Source: Phaffia rhodozyma (taxonomy: Eukaryota; Basidiomycota; Tremellomycetes; Cystofilobasidiales; Mrakiaceae). From it: 64,000 nt of DNA. This document shows positions 37,042 to 48,514 of this stretch, one piece after another. The stretch is from contig JACGZH010000006.1 in NCBI GenBank assembly GCA_014706385.1, forward strand, positions 1,364,001-1,428,000, in the 5' to 3' direction. The notes under the pieces are model-generated. The model worked only from the letters and a program-made list of their open reading frames with translations. It was not told the origin of the DNA and did not search any database. The position numbers and the translations under genes were made by a program. Each line of letters opens with the position of its first letter. Position 1 is the first letter of the stretch.

Positions 37042-37311
37042 ACACTTGTTCTAGTTTTTTTTTTGCCTATCTGCCTTGTTTGCTTTCTTGCTCGCCTATC
37101 TGTTTGTGATCGAAACAGATCAGAATGAGAGTCTTTCAGAAGGAAGCCAAGTATATGATGTGGTTAGAGTTGATTGGATGGAGGTCGATTCAGCCCAGAG
37201 GATGTAGAACTGGATACGATTGATGATGACATGATGACGCGTCTGTTCTCTGACCATCTACAACAGTTGGGGTTGCGATACCCATTCCGAGAGACATGCT
37301 CTGCTCAAACA

Positions 37312-38919
37312 CTACCATTCGATCAGACCACCGACAAGCAGATGCTGAACAACTACACGTTTCCCGAGTACTTCTCCTTCGTACATCTTGATCAAGCCTG
37401 AATGAATCTTTGGCCAACCCTGGGTAACCGAGTGGGAGAGTGTATGGAGCATCGGCTTGAAAGTAGAGAACGCGCACCATAGACATCGAGCAGATCAGCG
37501 TTCTTGCCTTGATCCCGTTCGACAGAAGGAAAACAGGAAGACACGAAGAGTATAACAGAGCAAGACATACAGAGTGTTCATGCCAAGCTCCTTTTTTCAG
37601 TAAGCCAACCCGATTGATGGCCTTTTCATATAGTGTGCTTCCCTTCAAGTTCTCATCGCGTGCGATTGAACTTTGCACCGGAAGTGGTGTAGAATTCGGC
37701 GCAACTATCGCCATCGATGGCAACATTCCCGGAGGTTCAGATTTTGAGGATTGCAGCCCAGAGACCGACGATTGTAGCGACGACAAGGGAGTAGTAGAAG
37801 AAGATGCGGCGTGAACAGACCGAAGCTTAGGAGTTGGTCCAGAAGACTGGAATGGAACTAAAGAAGACGGAGAAACAGATGAACCGAGCAATTGCGAAGA
37901 ACCAAAAAGGTATCTACCACATGGACAAAAGAGTCCCACACAAATAAAGTCACATTGAGAGAAGCTTCGACTTTACAAAAGATCAAGAAACTAGAGACAT
38001 ACGGGAGGAAGCAGTAATCGTCCAGACCCCAGACGCCATGGCTGCCTGCGGGTTCGAGTTTGTAAGTATCCTGAAGATTCCATATAAGATTTAAGTATCT
38101 GTTCAGAGTTCAAAAGCACACCAAGAAACGCCTCTTGATTGTTTAGCCTGATACTCAATATTCTGGAGCAACGAATCGTCACAGACAAACGTACCGATCA
38201 AAAACTCTGAGCACCAACCCCTCCTCATCTTCATCACCCAGAACGTTTCCGATTCGAAGAGCATAGAGAAACAGAAAGAAAGCGAGTTCATGCCCGGTTC
38301 CATAGTCAATCCTTGTCGAATTACCAAGGAAGGATGTTTCGGTCAGAAGAGGAAGGAGTTGAGGGAACAAAGCGAGATGCTTATCGCTCGCATCAGATGT
38401 AAGGAGAGCGGTGAGGAGAGCAGGAAGATCCTAGATATCCACAAGACCGTTCTTCAATGTTTGTAATGATATGAATCGGATAAAGTTTAAACAAGAAGAG
38501 AACGGGCGTACGGTATTAACCTGAGCGGTGTATGTTCTGAAAGCTAAGTTTCCATAACGTTGAGAGGACTGCAACGGGGGATGAAGAGAGATGATGTCTT
38601 CTAATTTGCTCAAGAAATCTTCCAGGCGGCTGACCATCTGGCCGGTTCGGAAGGTTTCCCGTAAAGAAACAAGGTGTTGAGAAAGCTTGTTCAAGATTAC
38701 CGGCCTTACTGACGAGAGGGTAAGAACGAGCAAGCTTACCACAGTAGGTTTACAATCACCAACGGTCTTGCCGACGACTTTTTGTGAGAGTAGTCGGATC
38801 CAACCGAGGTAGTTTCTGCACCCAGGCGAGGCGAGCCAGTGGGCGACATCTTGCTCTGTTTGGATCAGCCTCGATGGGATTGCTGTGGAAGGGAGAGGAT
38901 TCAAAATGGTGTCGACCAT
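37312..38919 (-). CDS. serine/threonine phosphatase 2A activator (PTPA family)
   Basis: PTPA proteins (yeast Rrd1/Rrd2) are peptidyl-prolyl isomerases that activate the PP2A catalytic subunit. Six exons, 390 residues: 38919..38754, 38708..38521, 38430..38195, 38098..38003, 37913..37571, 37455..37312. Family blocks: [46 protein letters not shown] read as [75 protein letters not shown] and [14 protein letters not shown] Ser/Pro-rich insertion of about 70 residues follows LFGSSQL. Exon 1/2 junction residues are the least certain. Whether it is the Rrd1 or Rrd2 type cannot be told. Confidence 0.92.
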
Positions 38920-39158
38920 GAGGAAAGTTGGAGGTTGAGACCGAAAGAGATGTTCGAATTTGTAAGATGTTGTTTTATCTCGATTATCTTATAATTATCA
39001 GATTCTTGCCATGACTGTTTCTTCCCTCGCGCTCCTCTCTCTCTCACAAGCTTCTCTTTGATTGTCCGTTGAAAACAAGATCGAATCGTACACAGCATGA
39101 ATATATTTTGGCCTAGATAATGGATATCCGTTCTCGTCTTGCCAGTTCTCACAATCTA

Positions 39159-40524
39159 TCACTCATTCCCGTTCCCAGTTGCATCTCCAAGATCGATCAC
39201 CTTCGCCCCCTTTCCTGCGAACCGTTCAGCCTGCTCCTCGGAATGGGTGATCAGTATGTATGCCTTTGGGCCGGTACCCGTCTTGGATCCTTTGCCCGAT
39301 GGGTTGGAGTTAGACGGAGGGAGAAGCTCGAGAAGAGATGCCTCAACTTTCGAAGCGGATTCGGGGTCGAGGGCCGAGGTCGGCTCTAAATAAGAAATGA
39401 AAGAGATGGATGTAGAAGAGGGGAGAATCATCAGCATGAAGCAAAGAAAACAGGAATAAACATAGCGAAGGAAAGGAAAGGCGTAAACAGACCATCGAGT
39501 AAAACGATCTGAGGTCCAGATCCAAGACCGTTTCCTCGTCCAAAAGCACAGGCGAGGTTGATCCGTTGAGACTCTCCGCCGGAGAGATCTCCCCAATTTC
39601 GATCCCACAACGGACGCTGGATATCCCATTCTATCAAAAGATGGACATGAGGGATAACAGCATCAGACCAAGCATTTTCGAATATGAAAAAAAAAGAAAG
39701 GCAATCAGCTTCGATGTCTAGGTATACAGACTGGAGTTTTTCTGAAGCCTTTAGGAAAGTGATGAGATTCTTACGCTTAGCCAACTCCATCGGATCCAAC
39801 ACCTGGTCTCCACCGTTATTTCGTTCGTCTTCCTCTCCTTCTAACCTTACTCCCTTCTTTCCCCACCCGAACCACCCACTCGAGCTGCCTCCACTCTGCT
39901 CTCTTCTTGATCCGAACGTCTTGACATGCTCCAGGTGTTTCGTCGGATTATCTGGTAACAAGGAAGGCCTTTGAGGAACATAAGCCACAAGTGTCCTGTA
40001 CTTTGGGACCCCCATCTCCTGAGGTGTCTTTCCAGACAGATGAATGGATCCGGCTTGGTAGAGAGTCAGCTGGGAAATGCATTTTAGTAGAGTAGTCTTT
40101 CCTGATCCAGCTGTGCCGAAAAGAAAACCGTTTCGGTTTGTTGAATCGAGCGGGATCAGAAACGCTATTTGAGAGTCTCGGAAGTGAAGAGCATAGGAGG
40201 TAAGGAGAAAACGATACGTACATCGTCCTTTGATCACCACAATGTCACCTTCCTCGACATCGAAAGAAACATGTTCAAAGATAGCAGAACCAGTCCTAAT
40301 GTGTATTTTGTATTCAGTTACATGACCAACATTCAGTCAAAGTGATCTATCAAGACCAAGTTATCCATATAGACTGACCCATTGTCTCTTCGAACAGCTA
40401 TGTCCATCCGAATCGCCAGGCCCACATCAACAAAGTCAGCCCGGTTTCCTTACGCACAACCCAGAAACATGGGTTTGAAGGAAGACTCACCGATGTCTTT
40501 GACAGATAATAAAGGTGGAGACAT
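39159..40524 (-). CDS. stand-alone ABC transporter ATP-binding protein
   Basis: Six exons, 292 residues: 40524..40491, 40448..40379, 40295..40222, 40110..39775, 39630..39493, 39385..39159. Complete nucleotide-binding domain: Walker A GRSGSGKTTLLK, Q-loop in VAYVPQRPSLLPDN, a Gly/Lys/Glu-rich insertion in the helical region, signature LSGGESQR, Walker B PQIVLLDEPTSALD and switch ILITHSEEQAERF. There is no membrane domain. Layout and length match the FetA/YbbL/STAR1 type of soluble ATPase that pairs with a separate permease. No permease gene is in the window. The substrate cannot be told. The intron between exons 4 and 5 (110 bases) contains no stop and would insert about 37 residues if retained, but the spliced form fits the family. 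Confidence 0.85.
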
Positions 40525-40973
40525 AACTATTAAAGATCTCGATGGTTGTTGATGTTATTGTAGGATGATAAGTCTTGCACGACTTGTTAGGAAAGTTAAT
40601 GGTGAAAATGACAAAGTGACGTGTGCGACCTGCGCAGTCACAGCCCACGCTCAACAGACAGACCACTCCACTCGGCTCAACAGGTTAAAACAACGTCCAG
40701 TCGAGCGATCACCAAGGTCGTGGCCGATCGGAGAGGACGGAAGAATCAGCATGAATCGAGTAGCATGAAAAGGGAACAAGCAAGCGAATTAAAAAAGCTA
40801 GACGGATACAGATAAGCCAAAGATCATGCAGAGAGCATTCAGGATGTGTATCTTTGAGATGGAACAAGACAAGAATGGAACAAAGAGTAAAAAGAGTAGA
40901 GTAATGCAATGGTAAAGAGAGAATGATAAAGAAAAGGATTCGAATTTGGTAGCTAGCTTCAATCGACGAGAGT
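40525..40973. other. intergenic, tandem genes on the - strand
   Basis: Upstream of the ABC ATPase and downstream of the His-motif protein. No supported ORF. Confidence 0.45.
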
Positions 40974-42566
40974 TTAAATGGCCTGGCCAACGGCAGCTGT
41001 TCGTGTCCCTTGCTCTCCCTCCCTCTTGACGTTGGAACCAACTGAGAGGTTTTTGTCTTCGTCCTTCTTCCAGAATTTTAGGTCCTGAAGCAGTTCTTCG
41101 GCCTCTCCAAGCATGAGTGCCCGGGTACCCATCTTTTTCTTGATGATCACAGTCTCGTACTCTTGTTTGCCCGTCTCGACCAAGTCTCTCATCTCCTTCC
41201 ACTCGGCCTCGACCGCCCGGGAATCCCAGTACTCGTAGGGCTGATCGAGCGCTCGCTCCGAAGCCGAGAGAGATCCGAGTATCTCTTCGGCGAGGGCTCT
41301 ACCTCGAACCTCGCGCCAGTTGCCCTGTGCATCCTGGAAGTAATGCAGTTCGTCCTCGGGCAAGACAGACGGCGGCTGTAACAGAGGCTGAACCTTTTGG
41401 CTACCAAAACGATGAACAGGGTCGGTAGAAGACAGAATCAGTCTTGGAGTCAAATGGAATGTGATGAGACAACATGTTGATTAAATTGAAATAAAGAAAA
41501 CATACTAGACGTGGTGAACATGTCGATTGATCTCAATCTGTGTCTGGTATTCGACATGCTGATTCCTAAATACTGTCTCTTTGACGATCGGAGTTCCCCA
41601 CTCTTCCTCCCAGTCCACAGTACCTTGCCCCTCAAGGTCAACTGGTGGCATACCGGCCGTCTGGAAGAGTTCTCTTCCGGCTGGATCAAGCCTAGCCGAG
41701 ACTGGGTGGTGGTTCTTTCGGATCTTTTCTAGTAAAGCCAACTGCTGTTGATGATGGCTTGGGACCTCGACTGTATCGACTGCTCTATGAGTAGCCGGAG
41801 TAGATGCGGCCGGTCCAGCAGCCGAATTCACAGGCAAGCTGTCCCTTCCAGCGGCCGCTCCTGCTCCAACGGCCTTAGCGGTCGAACTTTGTGGACCGGC
41901 TCGAAGGGTCGAATCGGGTGCCGCGCCCATCACAGAATCCGCAGCGAGGCCAACCTCAGGAAGATCTCCAGGAGCGTTGGCGATCCGTCGAGAGTCTGAG
42001 ATCTCTGCCTTCCGAAGCTGAGATGCCAGCTCGTTCACACCCGCACCACCGGCTGATCGAGAAGCAGGAATGGGAACGACGAATTCATCAAACTTCTGAG
42101 CAGGAAGAAAATCGGCATCTCGCCGGCCGTCCAGCATGGCCTCTTCTCGAGGTCGCTCCTGGATGGAAGCTCCAGTGGGGTGAACGTTTTGTCCCCGGAA
42201 AGCATCCGGGTTGGCAGCACTCGTGGGAGACGACGTTTCGGATGACGTGAACGAATAGATTCTGGAAGTATCCTCAGCATGAGGAGTGGGGGGAAGAGGC
42301 GTGGTAGATACATTCGAGGGTGGCAGAGGCAGTCGCTTCGCTGTTTGAGGCAAAGACTTTGAATCAACAGACTCATCAAGGACTGCTCCGTTCTTTCCTA
42401 CTCGAAGAGGCGAACTATCAGCCCGGATGTGGTTGGCTGATTGGTGTTGCTGAGAAGATGAGATGGCCGTCGATGAAGAAGGGGAGGCGGGTGGAGACGA
42501 GGTCTCTTCCTGAGACACCGAGGACGCTGACTTTTTGTGTTTTTTCGAGAGCGAGAAAAGACCCAT
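40974..42566 (-). CDS. Ser/Pro-rich protein with conserved HVHHV..VQP motif, unknown function
   Basis: Two exons, 495 residues: 42566..41506 and 41400..40974. N-terminus MGLFSLSKKHKKSAS is basic with a Gly at position 2 (possible myristoylation). About 270 residues of Ser/Pro/Ala low complexity follow. The conserved part is LALLEKIRKNHHPVSARLDP, EEWGTPIVKETVFRNQHVEY, NRHVHHVYQKVQPLLQP and a C-terminal charged domain. The HHV..VQP pattern recalls a fungal group loosely annotated as allergen-like; that link is a memory of pattern, not a proof. Exon 1 ends in TA before GTATGT, so an unspliced message stops exactly at the junction. Confidence 0.75.
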
Positions 42567-42969
42567 TTCTAGTGACTACTTAAGCACGAGAGGCGTACGA
42601 GGCGGCTTTACAACGAGTGAATGAACAGAAGGAGCCACGAGAGCGAAGTGGAGAAGAAGATGAAGAAGAAGAAGAAGAAGAAAGCGAGCGAGAGTTGACC
42701 GAAACTGGATGTTAAAAAGAAACGTGGAGTTTGTTTAAAACGCGATGGCCCATCCGGTTACGTACGGTGTTGAAAAGGAGTGGGATCGTGTGACGTCAGC
42801 CAGGGTGTATGGCCTCTTTCGTTACGTAAGCGATTCAACACTTTATACTATGTTACTTTCTTCTTACAGACCGCAGGGGAGATCACAGAAAGCGTTCATT
42901 CATCTGCCCTACACGCAAGCGGCATAATCTTTCTATTGCATTCACGGTTTATTCACATCATCTCTCATT
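42567..42969. other. intergenic upstream of His-motif gene, downstream of PHO88
   Basis: Holds a GAAGAA purine tract (42,652-42,683) and no supported ORF. Confidence 0.45.
42652..42683. repeat. GAA trinucleotide tract
   Basis: About ten GAA/GAT units just upstream of the His-motif gene (read as TTC on its strand). Confidence 0.85.
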
Positions 42970-44404
42970 TTACTTGGTCTTCTTGGCGTCCTGCTCGGCC
43001 TCCTTGATAGTGGCTGCATCGGTTCCACCAGGAGCGGCTGTTCGATAGAGACAGGAGAAACGTCAAGCAGGTCAGCCGTGCTACTAGACCAAGAATGAAA
43101 CATGACGACGAGCGAAAGTTCGACAAGACAAACCTCCGAAGAGACCGGCTCCAGGGGCAGCGGCCAACCAAGGTCGCTTGAGATCTCCAGTAGCGGGCTG
43201 GCCGAAAAGGTAGACCTTGGCGGGCTTGGAGTCGTACAAACCCTTGAGAGTCATGATCGACTGGATGAACAAGGGCTGGGTGTACTTCATGTAGCCGTGA
43301 AGGAAGCTGCAACAAGCCAAGAAGGAAGAACATCAAGTCGGAGGACACACAAGTGAGCTGATGGAGAGGAATATAAGAAGAATCGGCGGGAAGACATCAA
43401 TCGTACCACATGATGGCACATCCCTAACAACGTACGATCAATCGTGTGAATTGCATCAGTTCTCTCAGGCTCATTGTATCAATACAACTTTAAAAGACGA
43501 CTCTTGTAACACTCACGATGTAGACACCTCGCATCAACTTGGAGATTTCGGAAACATCATAGTCCCGGACGGTGGTGGTAACGAGCTCACCCTCTCCACC
43601 AGCCTAACAAAATTGACATAGAAGTTTCAATAAATATCGCTGGGGGTTGATTTTGATTCAGAATGAAAGAGAGGAACCTACCATAGGGTTTCCAGGCTGC
43701 ACGTATTTGAGGATGCTAGTATCGTTCTTTGCCTTGGCCTGATTATCAGAATAGGAATAGTGGATCGAAGAAAAATGCACACGATTGTAAGATGTAGATC
43801 TCTCGGACGAGTTCTTGTCGAATATTTGTAGACTTACCTTGGAGGTCATGTAAAAGTATCCGCCCAAAGTGATGAGTTCTACCCAGTCGTCGACCCGGTG
43901 TTGAGAGCACATAAGAGGGACGTTCAGTAACCCAGATATGACGCGATGGCGAATGACCGAGTCTCGAACAACAAGAGGTTACTAACGGATAGCGACATAG
44001 GCGATTCGTAGGTAGAAGAGGACATCAGGGTCGTCAGTGGGGACCTTTCGGGCGACCTGCATGGCTTTGAGATGGGTCGTGTGGCAAGGAGAGAGAAAAG
44101 TAAGATATTAGAGAGGGAATAGATTGTGAGCGATGATCACAACGACGAAAGCAAAGATTATAACTCAAATCAGCACAGAACATCAGGGCAGCATATTGGA
44201 TGGAACAACCGTCTAGAAGAGAAAGAGATATCAATCGAAACAAGAATGGAACAATCCCACCTCCCAAAGAGAACACAAGGTTGGTGATAGCGGGGTTTCC
44301 CCTAAATGAATTTGAAAAAGGAAGACGAAATTTCCAAAACTGAATTTAGATCAATTTAATTACGAAACAGAACCATAGACAGGGACTCACAACAATCCAG
44401 ACAT
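42970..44404 (-). CDS. PHO88: PHO88/SND3 family ER membrane protein
   Basis: Pho88 (Snd3) is an ER membrane protein of the SRP-independent (SND) targeting route and also affects phosphate uptake. Nine exons, 191 residues: 44404..44391, 44301..44261, 44064..43987, 43878..43838, 43738..43682, 43603..43517, 43423..43407, 43306..43134, 43037..42970. Seen: NPAITNLVFSL, MQVARKVPTDDPDVLFYLRI, LVTTTVRDYDVSEISKLMRG, MKYTQPLFIQSIMTLKGLYD and PATGDLKRPW, all family blocks, with three hydrophobic segments and a Lys/Glu-rich tail. Length equals the yeast protein (188). Exons 1 (14 bases) and 7 (17 bases) are very small. Divergent from the MAPKK gene over 281 bases. Confidence 0.95.
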
Positions 44405-44685
44405 GATGAAATTGATACAAGTTGAAGAAAGGTAGAGGACGAAAGGACGGTAAGAGTGTTGGGAGAAAGATAGAAGGAGAAAGAAACGAATGGACGCGCT
44501 GGCTCGTGTGGAAAGAAAGCGTGAGCTGGCACGACGGTCGTGTTACTAGACATCACGTGCGTGAGTCACGTGAGCTAGGTTTATCAGCGTACGTAATCCT
44601 CTGGCCCCTCCTTAACCCACTCTGGCATCTCTTGCTTGTCCTTTCCGCTCGTTCTACCTTTCTCCCCATCTTTCTTCCATCTCTG
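44405..44685. promoter_or_regulatory. bidirectional promoter PHO88 / MAPKK with paired CACGTG boxes
   Basis: Two CACGTG E-boxes at 44554-44559 and 44567-44572 lie 7 bases apart. A TGAGTCA (AP-1/Gcn4-type) site at 44562-44568 overlaps the second. CACGTG is bound by bHLH factors such as Pho4 and Cbf1 in other fungi. Position is midway between the two starts. Confidence 0.6.
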
Positions 44686-47600
44686 ATGAGCGCTCCTCCT
44701 CCAAGACGACCAGGCGGAGCTCGTCCCAATGTATCGTCTCTGGGATCGTCCCTGTCGGGAAGACCAAGCTTGAATTTCTTGGTTCGTTCTCTCCTTTCTA
44801 TTCACTCTGACGGCGAAAGAAAGAAAGACAATCTCTTCTTCTCTTGCTGTCTCTTCAGTCCTACCTTTAGGTAGCGCATATCTTCCTATCTGCTTTCTTC
44901 GATCGTGCCTGAATCCCCGTTGCATCCGAAGTTTTCTATCATATCTTGCCTAAACTTTGTCTTGGAGGGTTTCTGACATGCTGTTCATTTCGCTCAACTT
45001 TCGTTGATCTCGATATCTGTTTCCTCTATTTGCATTTCCTTCTTCAACCTTGGTCGGTATACCTTTACCTTCATTACTACCGACAAAGGCAGCGGAAGCT
45101 GGAAGCTGCGCCGGCCTTAACGGATACATCGATGAATACCCTTCCAAACCCCCGAATCACAGCCGTCCGACGTATCCTCCCCAATCTGATTTTGCTCTCG
45201 CAGCATCGCATCAGGACAACACCTCTCTGGTAGGCAGGTCACCCGGATCGTCTTCAGCTGCTTCTTCGATACCGTCAAGACCCACACTTGGTATATCTAC
45301 CCCATCTAGATCCGAGGTACGTTCTCTTTTGTGTTCCTTCTCATCCTGTAACGTTCCTCTAGAGAACAGTACCTTCTTTATTCATAACGTCATAGCTGAC
45401 ATGCTCGTACGTTTTCTACGATTCACGGTCGATGTTAGCTGCGGCAGGATTCGAACGACGCAAGAGCTCAACTGTCCGATGACCAGAATGCAACTTCAAC
45501 TTCATATCCTCAATCGACGGTCTCTGAAGCACCTTGTTCTGATCAACCATCTGCATCGTCAATCGCATCTCCCTTCAAATCAAAACTCAGCCTGTCTCTA
45601 GGAGCTACACATTCTTCTCTGTCTCCAGTGCGTCTTCTAAATTGGCAATCAATTCTGTTCTCGGCATCAAGTTCTTGTTGACTCTCTTGTGTACGATCTG
45701 ACATAAACTTGGCATACCTCTTCTGAAAGCAAAACCGAGGAACACTTCTTCAAACCTCTTCTTCATCTTCATTTAGAAACCAGCCGGCACAATCATCTCC
45801 ACACATCAACTTTTCGCCTCCGACTCAATCCCTAACAACCCCGACAGTCTCCAGCATGTCTCCGTCGCCCTCAGCATCTAGACCTAGGGTACCTATTTTG
45901 GCTGTCGTTCAATCTGGTCCTACATCATCCGAGGAAGATCGTACTGAATCTCTACCTTCCAGAAGCGCCTCGTCTGTGGAAGGCAGAGTGAAATCATTAC
46001 CCAGGCCTAACTTATCTCCGTCACCAATGTCCTCGAGGCCAAAACTAGGACTCTCATTGGGCATTCCGAACGGGAATGTGCGCCTTTTCTCTTCGTTCAT
46101 AGAGTTATCGAATCATGAGTTCGAGAAGTGCTAAATTTTTGACTTTTCCTCTACCTCAGGTTCCTGGCATAAATGTTGATCAGGCCGGGGAAATTGGATG
46201 GGTTGACTCTCAAGGAATATCTCTAGTCAACCCTAATGCTCGTCCTGCATTTTTTTCAAATGCATCACCCTCACCTTCTGCATCTAGGCCAAGAGTGCCA
46301 ACACTGGCAACACCCAAACCATCTCTATCTCTCTCTCTATCTCCGTCCTATAGATCAACAGGCAGGCTGTCGAGTCCAACTTCAGATCACTTGACACCCA
46401 CGCCTACGTCATACCAAGAGTCTTCTCAACCACCACCGAAACTTTTTCTTTCCACCACTTTGTCACCCTCTCAATCCTCTTTCGTAACACCAGTACCTTA
46501 CTCTGATTTCGACGAATCTTCTTCCGGAGACCGAACCGTCCGCCCCCTCTCAGTCGCCGAGTTAGAGGATGGAGGTGTCTATGGTGGTTATGGCACTCCA
46601 GGTGTTCTAAATCTGCAAAGCGTAAGCACCGGGTGGGACGAGCGGACTTCGTTACCAAAAGCTGGAAGTACTTTAGCCGGTAGTAGAAGCACAAGTTCTA
46701 TGGCGGATGATCTCAGGGCAGCTGTGTCCGGGTTGAGTCTGCGAGATCCACCAAATCTGGGAAGAACTCGACCCCATACGGCTGAGGAGGGCTGGGTTCG
46801 GTCGAGTGAAGAGTCCGTCAGATCCAGTTCGAGTTCCGGTTCAAGTTCAGGATACGGATCGGGAAGAGAAGTCGATATGGCGCAGCAGGATTCGGTTACA
46901 GCGAAACAGGAAGTAGTTCCTTTACGGTTTGATCCAGCAGAGTTAGAGGATCTAGCTTACCTAGGCGAGGGAGCAGGAGGAGCTGTCACCAAAGTCAGAA
47001 ATCGACGGACCGGTGTTGTCATGGCAAAAAAGGTGGGTGAACCGAGCTCGGCTTATTTTGTTTTTCTTACTTTGGGGGTTCCATTGTCTGACTTACAGTT
47101 GGCTCTGGTGTGTGCGTTCGTAGATCATTCCTTCCTCACCCAACCCTGCGATTCATCGTCAAATCCTCCGGGAGCTTCAATTTCTTTCGACGTGCTCGTC
47201 CCCTTGTATCGTCGATCACTATGGGTCCTTCTTGACAGACGGGGACTCAATGATCGGGATCCTTATGGAGTATTGCGAAGGAAAGAGTCTGGATGCCGTA
47301 GTCAAAGAGAGCAAGCGAAAAGGACTCCGGAGCAGTGAACGAATCTTAGGAAAGATTGCGGTGGCAGTGCTGAGAGGGTTGGACTATCTGCACGAGAGAC
47401 GAATTATTCATCGAGGTTAGCTTCACTCTCCTTATCTCCTCTGGTCATCGAAAGAGCTGATATATAGATGTAGCTGAGCTGACATCAATTCAATCTCTTT
47501 TTTCGTTTGAAAGACATCAAGCCATCGAACATTCTGGTCACTCAACAGGGTCAGTTCAAGATCTGTGACTTTGGAGTGTCGGGCGAGCTCGTAGGTTCTT

Positions 47601-48199
47601 TGGCTGGTACATTCACCGGGACGTCTTTCTACATGGCTGTTCGTTCTGCTTTCTTCTTTCTTGGTCCAAGGGAAGATCTCAAACTAATGCTTAGAGACGC
47701 TTCTTCGGGGTTTTTCTTTTTTCCATATAATCTTCTAGCCTGAGCGGATCCTTGGGCGGGAGTACTCAATCAAATCAGACGTGTGGTCTCTCGGACTATC
47801 TCTCCTCGAGGTAGCAAGTAATCGATTCCCTTTCCCACCCGAGGGAGAACCTCCGATTGTAGGCCAGTTCGATCTGTTGAACTTCATAGTAAATCAGCCG
47901 CCGCCAAAGCTGGTCGATGATGAGGACGTTGTCTGGTCTGAAGGAATCAAGGATGTCGTCAGACTTTGGTTCGTCTTATTCTTTTTCCTTTCAGTTCATA
48001 TCTGTTTCATGAGGTTTAGAAGCTCACATAGTGGAGTGCGCACAATTCGTTCGGAACGTCGATGATTTCTTCTAGCCTGATTCCGTCGGCGGCGGATCGG
48101 CCCTACCCAAGAGACCTGCTCCGTCATCCATTCGTTCGCCAGAGTGAACGCCGGAAAACCGACTTGGCCAAATGGATTGCTCATATCTGGGATTGGTGA
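44686..48199 (+). CDS. MKK2: MAP kinase kinase of the cell-wall integrity pathway (Mkk1/Mkk2 type)
   Basis: Dual-specificity kinase acting between a MAPKKK (Bck1) and the Slt2/Mpk1 MAPK. Nine exons, 813 residues: 44686..44781, 45089..45316, 45448..45627, 45784..46077, 46160..47032, 47124..47415, 47514..47638, 47739..47968, 48076..48199. A Ser/Pro-rich N-terminal half precedes the kinase domain: Gly loop [12 protein letters not shown], Lys in VVMAKKI, HRDIKPSN, DFG in CDFGVSG, activation loop [16 protein letters not shown] with the Ser/Thr sites, and [11 protein letters not shown], which is characteristic of Mkk1/2. Catalytic exons 5-9 are firm. The three Ser-rich exons at the N-terminus, and the 307-base first intron, are less certain. 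Confidence 0.88.
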
Positions 48200-48514
48200 T
48201 CCGAATGGTCGAGCGGCTTTTAGAGTAGGGGAGCAAAGAAATGACAAGAAAGTAACGTGGTTGTACATGTTCTCTGTTTCTTATATGTGTACACGTGTAT
48301 ATGCCGTTTTGCGTGGAGGTTTGCTCCCTAGTTTCATAAGCGCGTTATCTGTTTGCAGGTAACTCTTTCTGTCCATAGGAGCCCTCCTGCACATCCACAT
48401 TCTCTAGAATGCTCAAGAGCAAGGAAAAGGAAGGAAACATTGCAACTCGGGCGAGAAAAGTTAAGGGCATGGAATCTTCCAGAGAAAAAAAGAAAACTAA
48501 GTATGCAATTGAGT
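48200..48514. other. intergenic between convergent MAPKK and CREG-like gene
   Basis: Shared 3' flank; contains a TGTATATG sequence near 48,296 in the MAPKK 3' region. No ORF supported. Confidence 0.4.

Noticed and set aside
44422..44874. 150-codon + ORF across the PHO88/MAPKK promoter
   Set aside because: Overlaps the promoter and first MAPKK exon in another frame; Lys/Arg low complexity with no homology.
45430..45460. GATTCGAAC sequence resembling a tRNA T-loop
   Set aside because: Lies at an exon start of the MAPKK gene and no cloverleaf stems can be drawn around it.
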